This document shows positions 35,004 through 42,428 of a DNA stretch of 64,000 nucleotides, one piece after another (within the stretch, counting starts at the first letter, position 1; the number at the start of each line of letters is the position of its first letter). A program made the translations under genes and the position numbers. Below the pieces are notes generated by a model. That model did not search any database. It was not told where the DNA came from and saw only the letters and a program-made list of their open reading frames with translations. The stretch comes from CAVZQN01 sp963837395 (GTDB lineage: Bacteria > Acidobacteriota > HRBIN11 > JAKEFK01), in assembly GCA_963837395.1 (NCBI GenBank), contig CAWINI010000003.1:186001-250000 (forward strand). Reading direction: 5' to 3'.

Positions 35004-36053
35004 ATGTTTGAAATTATTAAACACTCGATCACCCCTGCTTTATTTCTTGCGGGTGGGTTGTTGTTTGGATTCATCGCAGAAAAAATCGTACTCACGAGGC
35101 TCAGTAAGCTATTTAAAAAGACAGAATGGAGAGGCGATGATATCTTCGTCGAGTCGTTACGGAATTTTGTTTGGTTCTGGTTTTTTCTGGGAGGCAGTTA
35201 CGGTGCCTCTGTAACGAGTCAGATTTCAATTGATCAACGGCAAATTATTCACAAACTATTGCTAATAATAACAATTCTTTCAATCACTGCTTTTGCTGCA
35301 AAATTAACTGGAAAATTAGTCAGACTGTATAGCACCCGATCTACAGGGCTTTTACCGTCAGCTTCAATTTTCAGTAATCTTGCAAAGATTTTTGTATTGC
35401 TGATCGGTTTATTGATGATCCTTCATTCTCTAGGAATTTCCATTACACCAGCCCTCGCAGCGTTAGGGGTAGGCGGGCTCGCCGTAGCTCTTGCACTTCA
35501 AGAGCCCCTGCAAAATGTGTTTTCGGGTTTACAACTGCTGGCCTCTCATCAAATCAAGCCGGGTGATTACATTAAACTGGAAGGGGAAGAAGAAGGTTAT
35601 TTGATTGATATTACCTGGCGTAGCACCTCGATCCGTACATTACCAGGAAATGTGATTATTGTTCCAAACTACAAACTTGCTACGACAATTATTAAGAATT
35701 ACGGTTTGCCGAATTCTGAAACTGCGGTTTTATTGCAGATCGGGATCAGTTACAACTCGAACTTGCAGTATTGCGAAAAAGTAACGATCGAAGTAGCTAC
35801 TGAAGTGATGAAAGAAGTACAAGGTGGGGTGCCGGAATTTGAACCCCTGGTGCGTTATCACACGTTTGGGGAATCAAGTATAAATTTCACACTGGTATTG
35901 CGTGGAAAGCACATTACAGATCAGCATTTGTTGAAACATGAAACAATTAAGCGGATTCTGGAAAGATATAAAAAGGAGGATATCGAGATTCCATTTCCTA
36001 TCAGAACCGTCTATATCAAAAACGATGTACAGGGGTCTGTAGATCCTGCTTAA
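35004..36053 (+). CDS. MscS-family mechanosensitive channel
   Basis: 349 residues. Four membrane helices are followed by the MscS pore and beta domain: ITPALAALGVGGLAVALALQEPLQNVFSGLQ is the pore-lining TM3 with Gly/Ala packing, then SHQIKPGDYIKLEGEEEGYLIDITWRSTSIRTLPGNVIIVPNY. A C-terminal alpha/beta domain completes it. A GGAGAG precedes the ATG. The channel releases solutes on hypo-osmotic shock, the counterpart of trehalose build-up by the nearby otsAB. It is 115 bases after the ICMT-like gene, so it may share the upstream operators. Confidence 0.93.
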   Translation: MFEIIKHSITPALFLAGGLLFGFIAEKIVLTRLSKLFKKTEWRGDDIFVESLRNFVWFWFFLGGSYGASVTSQISIDQRQIIHKLLLIITILSITAFAAKLTGKLVRLYSTRSTGLLPSASIFSNLAKIFVLLIGLLMILHSLGISITPALAALGVGGLAVALALQEPLQNVFSGLQLLASHQIKPGDYIKLEGEEEGYLIDITWRSTSIRTLPGNVIIVPNYKLATTIIKNYGLPNSETAVLLQIGISYNSNLQYCEKVTIEVATEVMKEVQGGVPEFEPLVRYHTFGESSINFTLVLRGKHITDQHLLKHETIKRILERYKKEDIEIPFPIRTVYIKNDVQGSVDPA

Positions 36054-36066
36054 ACAAATCCATTTA

Positions 36067-37263
36067 TTATTCGGAATTGAAGTAATTCTTCAATCGAATC
36101 CTGTCGGCGAGATATTTGTTGATGAACCATCGTGATACAAAAGGCAGAAGCATTAGATTTGTGAAAGTATTTCTTTTCCAAATTGCGAATTTGGTGTCTG
36201 GAACGAAGGAAGATGCGAACTCCTGTGCTAACCTTTGTTTTCGGCCTATTTCAGGTTTCAAAATTCGCTCATAATTGTGGAATGCAGTCTGCACTTCCCC
36301 TCCGGCTTCCTTTAGTTCACCTGCCAGAATGTATGCTCCTGCCATAGCGAGTGAAGATCCCTGGCCTGCTATTAATGAAACGCACTGACATGCATCACCG
36401 ACAAGAGCAACTTGCCCGCTGAACCAATCATCCATTTGAATCTGACTTACGCTATCAAAATAGAAATCAGGAGATTCATTCATTGCTTCAAACAAGCGAG
36501 GACACTCCCAGCCTACGTTTCGATAAACCGACCGGAGGACTTCTTTTGCGCATTCTTCTTCAACACTGGCCGTAAGTTTCACTTTGCTTTTAAAAACAAA
36601 TAGAGTTGCAAGTTTGTTTTCCCTCAAACTGTAGAGGCTGACCTGTTTCCCGGGAGTTGAATAGCTGTAAAAAATACGATCTTCTTTTAAATAGTTGTCA
36701 ATCGTAAAAGAAGCTGCGTAATATCCTAAATATTTTTCAAATTGTTCTTCGTGTCTAAATTTGAGATTACGGACATTTGAATGAAGACCATCAGCACCAA
36801 TTACTATTGAAAATTCCGCCTCAGAACCACTTCCAAAAGTAACAACGACTCCCGAATTAGTAGGATTGATGGATCGAATGAAATCTGAAAACATCATCGT
36901 AACGTTATTCTTTACTGTCTCAAAAAGAATTTTCTCCAGATTACTTCGCAAAAGATTAAAGTGCCTGTACTGAATCAAACTTCTAAGTTTGGAAACATCG
37001 AATCCACCAACTCTTTCATTTTTTTCATTCACAAATTGGAATTCCGGGATAGTGTAGTGGGCTTTTGCGAGATCATCGATAATTCCCATCTTTTCCGCAA
37101 CATCAAAACCAAGCCCCCAGAAGTCAATCATGTATCCGCCTTCCCTTAAATGTGAGGCTTTTTCAACGACCGTAACATCCATTCCGGATTTTTGCATCCA
37201 ATAAGCCAGAGTCAGTCCGGCGATTCCAGCTCCTGAAATCAACACTTTCTGTTTTTTCATCAT
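36067..37263 (-). CDS. FAD-dependent monooxygenase (PHBH-type)
   Basis: 398 residues. The FAD motif is VLISGAGIAGLTLAYWMQKSG at the N-terminus; the second FAD motif GDACQCVSLIAGQGSSLAMAGAYIL lies near 285, with the conserved GD. An Arg-rich segment between them (RHFNLLRSNLEKIL) corresponds to the family's DG-type block region. The family hydroxylates aromatics, tetracyclines or terpenoids; related proteins in Bacteroidota and Acidobacteriota have unknown substrates. It converges on mscS with 13 bases between stops. Confidence 0.85.
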   Translation of the reverse strand: MMKKQKVLISGAGIAGLTLAYWMQKSGMDVTVVEKASHLREGGYMIDFWGLGFDVAEKMGIIDDLAKAHYTIPEFQFVNEKNERVGGFDVSKLRSLIQYRHFNLLRSNLEKILFETVKNNVTMMFSDFIRSINPTNSGVVVTFGSGSEAEFSIVIGADGLHSNVRNLKFRHEEQFEKYLGYYAASFTIDNYLKEDRIFYSYSTPGKQVSLYSLRENKLATLFVFKSKVKLTASVEEECAKEVLRSVYRNVGWECPRLFEAMNESPDFYFDSVSQIQMDDWFSGQVALVGDACQCVSLIAGQGSSLAMAGAYILAGELKEAGGEVQTAFHNYERILKPEIGRKQRLAQEFASSFVPDTKFAIWKRNTFTNLMLLPFVSRWFINKYLADRIRLKNYFNSE

Positions 37264-37289
37264 GGAAGGGGAAGATTTAGAACAGAATT

Positions 37290-37796
37290 CTAAGTGATCG
37301 GTTCGAAGTTGCGAACGAAGATATAGACTTCCGAATTTTCAACTGGTTCATTCTTTTGTAAAACTGGCCCTAAAACAATTCTTTCGATATACGACTTGTC
37401 AGAATTGAATGCAACGCGAATATCTGAACGTGCGCGAACACGTAATTCTTCCTGGACCGTTTCAAAGAGACCAGGGACAGTAAAAGCCATTGCCTGGCTT
37501 TCATTTAAGTTTTTAGTGCGAACCCATTTTCCGTTCTCTTTGTAAGATACAGTTGCTTGACGAATATCATTATTTTGAACCGTTATTTCGTTTCGTCGCA
37601 TATTACCTTGCATCTGGACATCTACCACAATTTTGTAATTAGGAATGGCCTCTTTTTTCCAATGGGCTTCTGCTTCCTCAATCAAACCGGGAGTTGCTTC
37701 TTGAACGTGTGTTCCGCATCCGCTCAAAAGGACAAACATTACTCCTATATATAGGTGTAGATTTATTTTTAAAACCGGAATTCTGAGTAAATTCAT
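37290..37796 (-). CDS. Lipoprotein (DUF6174-like)
   Basis: 168 residues with a lipoprotein signal: basic N-terminus, hydrophobic core and the lipobox LLSGC (Cys27). The mature part begins THVQEATPGLIEEAEAHWKK, then NYKIVVDVQMQ, which matches the DUF6174 pattern of small secreted proteins. A perfect CCTATATATAGG lies inside the signal-peptide region (37744-37755). Function unknown. It follows the Rieske gene by 2 bases in the same direction and is probably co-transcribed. Confidence 0.75.
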   Translation of the reverse strand: MNLLRIPVLKINLHLYIGVMFVLLSGCGTHVQEATPGLIEEAEAHWKKEAIPNYKIVVDVQMQGNMRRNEITVQNNDIRQATVSYKENGKWVRTKNLNESQAMAFTVPGLFETVQEELRVRARSDIRVAFNSDKSYIERIVLGPVLQKNEPVENSEVYIFVRNFEPIT

Positions 37797-37798
37797 AT

Positions 37799-38293
37799 TT
37801 ACACACGCACGAATGAATCAGGATTTGACCATTGCGCCTTTTCCTGCTGATATATCTTGCCCTTATCGACTACCAGTTGACCATCGGCTTCGATGGCTAT
37901 TCCGAATCGTTCCAGGGGCCGTGGCGCAGGGCCTTCAAAATTTATTCCTGTGACATAGAAACCGCTACCGTGACAAGGGCACTTAAATTTCTGCTCGGTT
38001 TCAAGCCAGTTAGGTGTGCACCCCAAATGTGTGCATGTTGCGTTTAGACAATAGATCATTTCATTATTGCGCACGATCCAACAGCGAAATTTTTCTTTCC
38101 ACCTTGTATCAACTTTACCAATTGCATAGTCTTCCGGAACGCCCGCTCTGAAAGTTGAAGGAGGTTCGAAAAGAACATTAGGAAATAAGAACCTTAGGGT
38201 TGCCGTTGACGCTATTCCTACTGCGGCAATAAATGCACCCCATGCCAGTCCAAGCCAGCTTATGAAAGAACGACGATTAACAGCAGCGGCCAT
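37799..38293 (-). CDS. Rieske [2Fe-2S] protein with Tat signal
   Basis: 164 residues from the ATG at 38293, which has GGAGG upstream (plus-strand CCTCC near 38299-38303). A Tat signal (NRRSFISWLG) and a membrane helix lead to the Rieske fold with CTHLGC and CPCHGSGF, the two Cys-His pairs that hold the cluster. This is a QcrA/PetC-type protein, but no cytochrome b or c1 gene is adjacent. The missing partners suggest an orphan subunit that serves a complex encoded elsewhere or a role in the stress island. Confidence 0.9.
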   Translation of the reverse strand: MAAAVNRRSFISWLGLAWGAFIAAVGIASTATLRFLFPNVLFEPPSTFRAGVPEDYAIGKVDTRWKEKFRCWIVRNNEMIYCLNATCTHLGCTPNWLETEQKFKCPCHGSGFYVTGINFEGPAPRPLERFGIAIEADGQLVVDKGKIYQQEKAQWSNPDSFVRV

Positions 38294-38352
38294 TGATACC
38301 TCCAAAGAAAGATTCTTAAAAACCTTCAACTTTGTATTCAAGATGAAGGAAA

Positions 38353-38868
38353 TTACATCTTCTTCTTAAAAACAATCTCCAGCACTTTTTGGTCTTGGTT
38401 TTGAGGGTCTTTCCTTTGAATAGAAAACAACAGACTTCCATCTGGCATTAGCCGGTATGAACGTTTTGATGCATAACCCTGTACCGACACAACCTGCATA
38501 CAATTCAGCTCGTTTGTACTTACATCACAGGTATACAGACCAGTATGATATCTATTGTCGTAAAGAGTAACCACATTTTTCTTGGAATTCATGTCATGAC
38601 CAAGAAGCATCGCTTCCCGGTAGCCTCCAGTAGAATTTCTTTGTAACAATAGAGCGGTTTCATCCAGGATCGGTGATATCTCAAGATCACTTGAAAATGT
38701 GGTATCACCACGTTTGCCCTCCCCTACCCAATTTCCAATCATCCAGTTAAGGGAACGGGCAAATACGGGCCTGTATCTGCCGTTGGAGCTGTCTCCGGTT
38801 CTTCATTCTGGGCGAATGCTAAAGATACGAAAGCAAGCCACATAAATATTCCAATATATTTTTTCATC
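38353..38868 (-). pseudogene. Secreted DUF1579-like lipid/heme-binding protein, frameshift after the signal peptide
   Basis: A signal peptide is encoded from an ATG at 38868 (ends SLAFAQ) and the frame stops after about 42 residues. The mature domain is in another frame and reads ARSLNWMIGNWVGEGKRGD, the start of a calycin-like beta barrel (DUF1579/nitrobindin-like), through to 38353. The shift is near GGCCC at about 38762-38772. Either the gene is broken or a base is missing. If read from 38742 alone the product would lack its signal peptide. Confidence 0.65.
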
Positions 38869-38910
38869 CCACACCCTAAAATATTTCAGGATTTTTTGAT
38901 TTCAAGTTTG

Positions 38911-38925
38911 TATCGTATACCGATA
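38911..38925. promoter_or_regulatory. TATCGT-N3-ACGATA operator (site 7)
   Basis: TATCGT-ATA-CCGATA, one mismatch. TATAAT (38924-38929) overlaps the right arm on the plus strand; TTCAAG lies 17 bases upstream. It lies between the divergent DUF1579-like and DUF1772-like genes. Confidence 0.7.
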
Positions 38926-38948
38926 TAATCTTCTAAATGTTGACATTA

Positions 38949-38963
38949 TATCGTAACACGATA
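38949..38963. promoter_or_regulatory. TATCGT-N3-ACGATA operator (site 8) between perfect -35 and -10 boxes
   Basis: TATCGT-AAC-ACGATA lies between TTGACA (38940-38945) and TATACT (38962-38967), 16 bases apart, pointing at the gene at 39012. Its centre is 38 bases from that of site 7. Confidence 0.8.
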
Positions 38964-39011
38964 TACTTTACTTGAACAGGAAGCAAAACTATATGCATCC
39001 GGAGAGCATAA

Positions 39012-39674
39012 TTGATTCGGACCTGGCGATTAATCACTATTCTTTTTGTTGGACTGAGCATGGGAATGTCATTTTGTCATTTATTACAAATGGCGCCGCG
39101 GATGCAATACGACGTGTGGATGTGGAAATACACAAAGAATATGTTCAAACTTTTTGGCCCTTCATTGGGGATCATCATTGAAGCAGCAGCAACCTTATTG
39201 TGCGGAGGGCTTTCGATTCTTTTACGAGGACGCCAAGCGGCATTCCGATGGACACTTTTTTGTGCAGTTTGCATGCTGATCGCACATTCAACCTGGTGGT
39301 TGTTGATTTATCCTGTAAATCAAGAAACTATCGGTTGGACAAAACATTCAATACCCAATGATTGGTTTCTCTATCGAGCACAGTGGGAATTTACTCATGC
39401 CATTCGCGCAATTTTCGAAATCGTTGCTTTTACATTATTGATTGTTTCGGTTCTGGTCGAAACTCCAAAGGATGGTAGTTTGAGGAAATCACAATTCACC
39501 ACGTCTGATGAAAATAATAACCAAATAAACTTTGGCGCTTTCTTAATGGCAGTTTTCAATTCATTGTTAGGATTTTTGGGTAGTAGCACCTTCCAAATCT
39601 TTTGCAAGAAGGGCTCGGCCAGATTAGCTCATGTACACGCCGTTATTGGTCTGCGTACCGGCCCAATCGGCTGA
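39012..39674 (+). CDS. DUF1772-like four-helix membrane protein
   Basis: 220 residues from a TTG start at 39012 with GGAGAG 5 bases upstream. The first 145 residues have four membrane helices and resemble the DUF1772/anthrone-oxygenase-like group (MSFCHLLQMAPRMQ, RWTLFCAVCMLIAHSTWW, RAQWEFTHAIRAIFEIVAF). The last 55 residues do not fit the family and read into a strong hairpin terminator, so the true C-terminus may be changed by a frameshift near 39490-39540. Function unknown. Strongly linked to operator site 8. Confidence 0.65.
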   Translation: MIRTWRLITILFVGLSMGMSFCHLLQMAPRMQYDVWMWKYTKNMFKLFGPSLGIIIEAAATLLCGGLSILLRGRQAAFRWTLFCAVCMLIAHSTWWLLIYPVNQETIGWTKHSIPNDWFLYRAQWEFTHAIRAIFEIVAFTLLIVSVLVETPKDGSLRKSQFTTSDENNNQINFGAFLMAVFNSLLGFLGSSTFQIFCKKGSARLAHVHAVIGLRTGPIG

Positions 39675-39678
39675 GCCC
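39611..39678 (+). terminator. Long-loop hairpin terminator
   Basis: GGGCTCGGCCAGATT and AATCGGCTGAGCCC pair over 14 positions with one mismatch and one bulge around a 39-base loop, and are followed by TATTTTTTG. It overlaps the last 64 bases of the preceding ORF. Confidence 0.55.
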
Positions 39679-39741
39679 TATTTTTTGATATGACAATGAG
39701 ATCGAGTAGACCAATAAAATCAGGATGGTTATTTTCATAAT

Positions 39742-40278
39742 ATGCAGCTTTGGATAATTCTCATTCTATTCTTTTGCAGTTTGGCTTCTGCTGAGGTTCG
39801 TATCAGCAATGGCAAAATGACAGTCGATGTAGTGGATCAACCTCTGAATAAGGTTTTAAGCATCCTTCGTGAACAGAGCGATATTCAATTTTATGTGGAT
39901 GATGGTGTAATTGATCAATCAATTTGTGCGGATTTTCAAAATTTATCAATTGGGCGAGGAATTAAAAAACTGCTGGAAGGAACGGGAATCAACTATGCAG
40001 TGATAGCCAAAAATGGAGAAACGGAGGCAATTTTTATCGGAGGTAGCCAGAAGCCTCAACCTTCTTCTGTAAAATTGGGTGCTCGTTCTACAAGCCCCTG
40101 GCGAAAACAAACAACTTATCAGTCTCCAGCTATCCAGCGGACACAACCTGCAAAAAACGCTGTCCTTGAGTCTAAAAAGAAACAGCCAGACAATCAGATC
40201 AAACCAGTTGCTTCTATCCCTACCGCAGGAAGCCTCACTACTTCGTCTGACACTCAAGGAAAAGAGAAAAAAGAATAA
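39742..40278 (+). CDS. Secreted protein with STN (secretin/TonB N-terminal) domain
   Basis: 178 residues with a signal peptide (ends ASAEV). An STN-like domain follows: VDVVDQPLNKVLSILREQSDIQFYVDDGVID, then LSIGRGIKKLLEGTGINYAVI, the beta-alpha-beta pattern of the N-terminal domain of secretins and TonB-linked receptors. The C-terminal 80 residues are Pro/Gln/Lys-rich and disordered. No barrel follows, so it is a stand-alone periplasmic protein. Confidence 0.75.
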   Translation: MQLWIILILFFCSLASAEVRISNGKMTVDVVDQPLNKVLSILREQSDIQFYVDDGVIDQSICADFQNLSIGRGIKKLLEGTGINYAVIAKNGETEAIFIGGSQKPQPSSVKLGARSTSPWRKQTTYQSPAIQRTQPAKNAVLESKKKQPDNQIKPVASIPTAGSLTTSSDTQGKEKKE

Positions 40279-40292
40279 GTCACCATTAAGTT

Positions 40293-40991
40293 TTAAATCT
40301 CCAACTTTTGTGCGACAGAGACCTTACAACCCAAAACAATCTCCACCGGAACCCATTGAGATCGTTTTTGAACAGTTTGAATTTGGAACCCTGCCTCCCG
40401 TAGGGCTTCTTGAACATAAATCGGACGGCAATTTAGAAAATTGGGGAAATGACGATGCCCCCATTCCAGGGCATTCAAAACCATTCCGTTATCAGACTCT
40501 TTCGTCAAACCAATAACCAAAATGCGTGCTCGATCATCCATTACACGCATGCATTCTGATAACACTACCTGGATTTCAGGTACATCAAACAATTCAAGAG
40601 TAAAGCTCATGAAAATTACATCTACTATTTTGGATTTAAGCGGCAGTTTCGATGCATCACCACAAACTAAACTTAAGCGATCACTAAATTGTTTGCGTAT
40701 TGAATTACGCCTTGCAATCTTCACCATCTCCTCTGAAATATCAACACCATAAATTCTGCCTTTATTCCCTACTAATCCGGCCATAGTCATCATTGCGTGG
40801 CCGGTGCCAAATCCAATTTCCAATACCCTTTCGCCTGGATTTAGCTCCAACATTTCGATGCCTTCAGCCCGTACGGATTCTTCACTCCAAGTTGCAATGA
40901 GATCGTAAAAATGACTGATCTTATTGTAGAAAATTCTAGATTCGTTTTTTGATTGAAAAACCCGCGATACTTCCCGATCTAATTTATTCAT
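40293..40991 (-). CDS. UbiE/class I SAM-dependent methyltransferase
   Basis: 232 residues. Motif I is RVLEIGFGTGHAMM near 55, acidic post-I IYGVDISEEMVKIARR, then GDASKLPLKSKIVDVIFMSFTLELFD as motifs II/III. This matches the Methyltransf_11/25 group that includes UbiE-like enzymes, but the substrate is unknown. It lies downstream (about 100 bases) of operator site 9, which overlaps a good -10 box on the same strand. It converges on the STN gene with 14 bases between stops. Confidence 0.85.
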   Translation of the reverse strand: MNKLDREVSRVFQSKNESRIFYNKISHFYDLIATWSEESVRAEGIEMLELNPGERVLEIGFGTGHAMMTMAGLVGNKGRIYGVDISEEMVKIARRNSIRKQFSDRLSLVCGDASKLPLKSKIVDVIFMSFTLELFDVPEIQVVLSECMRVMDDRARILVIGLTKESDNGMVLNALEWGHRHFPNFLNCRPIYVQEALREAGFQIQTVQKRSQWVPVEIVLGCKVSVAQKLEI

Positions 40992-41091
40992 CTTAAATGG
41001 AAGAATCTATCCGGCAATACGTGAATTTATTCATTCCTTTAAATTCCCCTTATGAATTTAACTTATCGTTGGAATCCGGAAAGGCAAATTA

Positions 41092-41106
41092 TATCGTACT
41101 AAGATA
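41092..41106. promoter_or_regulatory. TATCGT-N3-ACGATA operator (site 9)
   Basis: TATCGT-ACT-AAGATA, one mismatch. On the minus strand TGTAAA and TATAAT flank it 16 bases apart and point at the methyltransferase gene starting at 40991. Confidence 0.65.
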
Positions 41107-41173
41107 TATTTTACATTATTCTATTCGTACTACCGGTTCAGCTATCGTCCTTTGCGGAGTTGTCTGAGACTTT

Positions 41174-42292
41174 TTAACCAGCTTGAACTAATGTATAGCC
41201 GATGTTTTCTTGATTTGATCCTTCCGACGCCGCCTTCCAAAAACGATCCCAATCATCTTTCTTAATCGTCTGACAGCCGGCGCTTCCTGTATCATAATTA
41301 CCTTTGCCGTTGTGAAACAAAATCGATCGGTCTGCAGAACTGAGCTGTCCACCATCATTAAACACACCATCGTGATTCATGTCGCGCTCGACAAAAACTT
41401 CGTTTACCGGACGCAAAGCATTTTCAACATGCTCAACACCATCTTTTTTCAAGGTGCGCTGATCCACCTTATATTCATAGAACCCGGCCGGAAGTCGCCC
41501 TGCTTCCTTAGTTCCATCACCATCTACATCGCGTGAATCGGATTTTGACCAGAATCTGTTCGGATCTGTATTGCCGACGAATTCTTCAACATGAGCCTTT
41601 CCATCTGAATCTTTCCAAACGACAGCCATCTGATCGTTATATTCTCCTTTACCATCTCGAACATCTAATGAGCTTGGATTACGCACTGATACAAGATTTC
41701 TCGCATTAGGAGCGTCATTAAATTTTCCTCCACCAGCCTGAATTAGTTCTTTGAAATGATCATATTTCTGATCAACTGTCATTTCATCCGTTTTTACTTT
41801 TACAAGTTCTTGAGCACGCGTTGGATTTGAAGTTGCAGTTTGTGGCTCAGTTGTTTGTGGTTCTGTTGTTGCTGGCGGTGTTCCGGGCGCTATAGCAACT
41901 TTTTCACCTGCCATACGGTTATAAAGACCTCGTCCCGTATCCATGGCGCCTTGAAGTGATCTTTGCAGAAGGCTTGCACCCATATCCATAAATCCTTTCG
42001 CTTCCGTAGCAGCACCTGAAGTTTGTGGCGCAGAAGCATTTTCTGTGGGTGCGGCTTGTTGATTGGATGTTGAAGAAGCTGATGGCAAGTTAATCTGTTG
42101 GCCGATTTCGATCCGATCGGCGTTTGTAATTTGTGGATTTGCGGCCAGAAGAGTCTCGAGTGAAACTCTGTTCTGTTTGGCAATCTCTCCTAAAGTATCC
42201 CCACGCTGAACACTATAAGCGTTTTCTGAAGTTGGTGTTTGAACCGGGTTTGGCTGTAAAACCGATGCTAATGAAGTTTCAATCTTTGACAT
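41174..42292 (-). CDS. LysM-domain protein with L,D-transpeptidase-like C-terminus
   Basis: 372 residues. A LysM domain (about 25-72: YSVQRGDTLGEIAKQNRVSLETLLAANPQ) binds peptidoglycan; a Gln/Thr/Ala/Pro-rich linker follows. The C-terminal 180 residues carry Ca-binding-like loops (DVDGDGTKEAG, DMNHDGVFNDG) and HNGKGNYDTGSAGCQTI, which resembles the S-x-G-C of L,D-transpeptidases, though the rest of that family is not obvious. No signal peptide is visible. It may act on the cell wall or on a secreted substrate. Confidence 0.7.
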   Translation of the reverse strand: MSKIETSLASVLQPNPVQTPTSENAYSVQRGDTLGEIAKQNRVSLETLLAANPQITNADRIEIGQQINLPSASSTSNQQAAPTENASAPQTSGAATEAKGFMDMGASLLQRSLQGAMDTGRGLYNRMAGEKVAIAPGTPPATTEPQTTEPQTATSNPTRAQELVKVKTDEMTVDQKYDHFKELIQAGGGKFNDAPNARNLVSVRNPSSLDVRDGKGEYNDQMAVVWKDSDGKAHVEEFVGNTDPNRFWSKSDSRDVDGDGTKEAGRLPAGFYEYKVDQRTLKKDGVEHVENALRPVNEVFVERDMNHDGVFNDGGQLSSADRSILFHNGKGNYDTGSAGCQTIKKDDWDRFWKAASEGSNQENIGYTLVQAG

Positions 42293-42428
42293 GATTTGCT
42301 CCTATTGCCTCATTTGTTTCTGGGGCACACATATACATGCAGAATTCAGGCGAAAAAGGGATCATCAATTTTGAGAAGGAGTGGAAATCGAGACGATTTT
42401 CCCAAAAACTGTCGAGACCGGAACGAAA

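Noticed and set aside
38885..38897. TTTCAGGATTTTTT as a further AGGTA motif
   Set aside because: Core does not match (AGGAT); too few shared bases.
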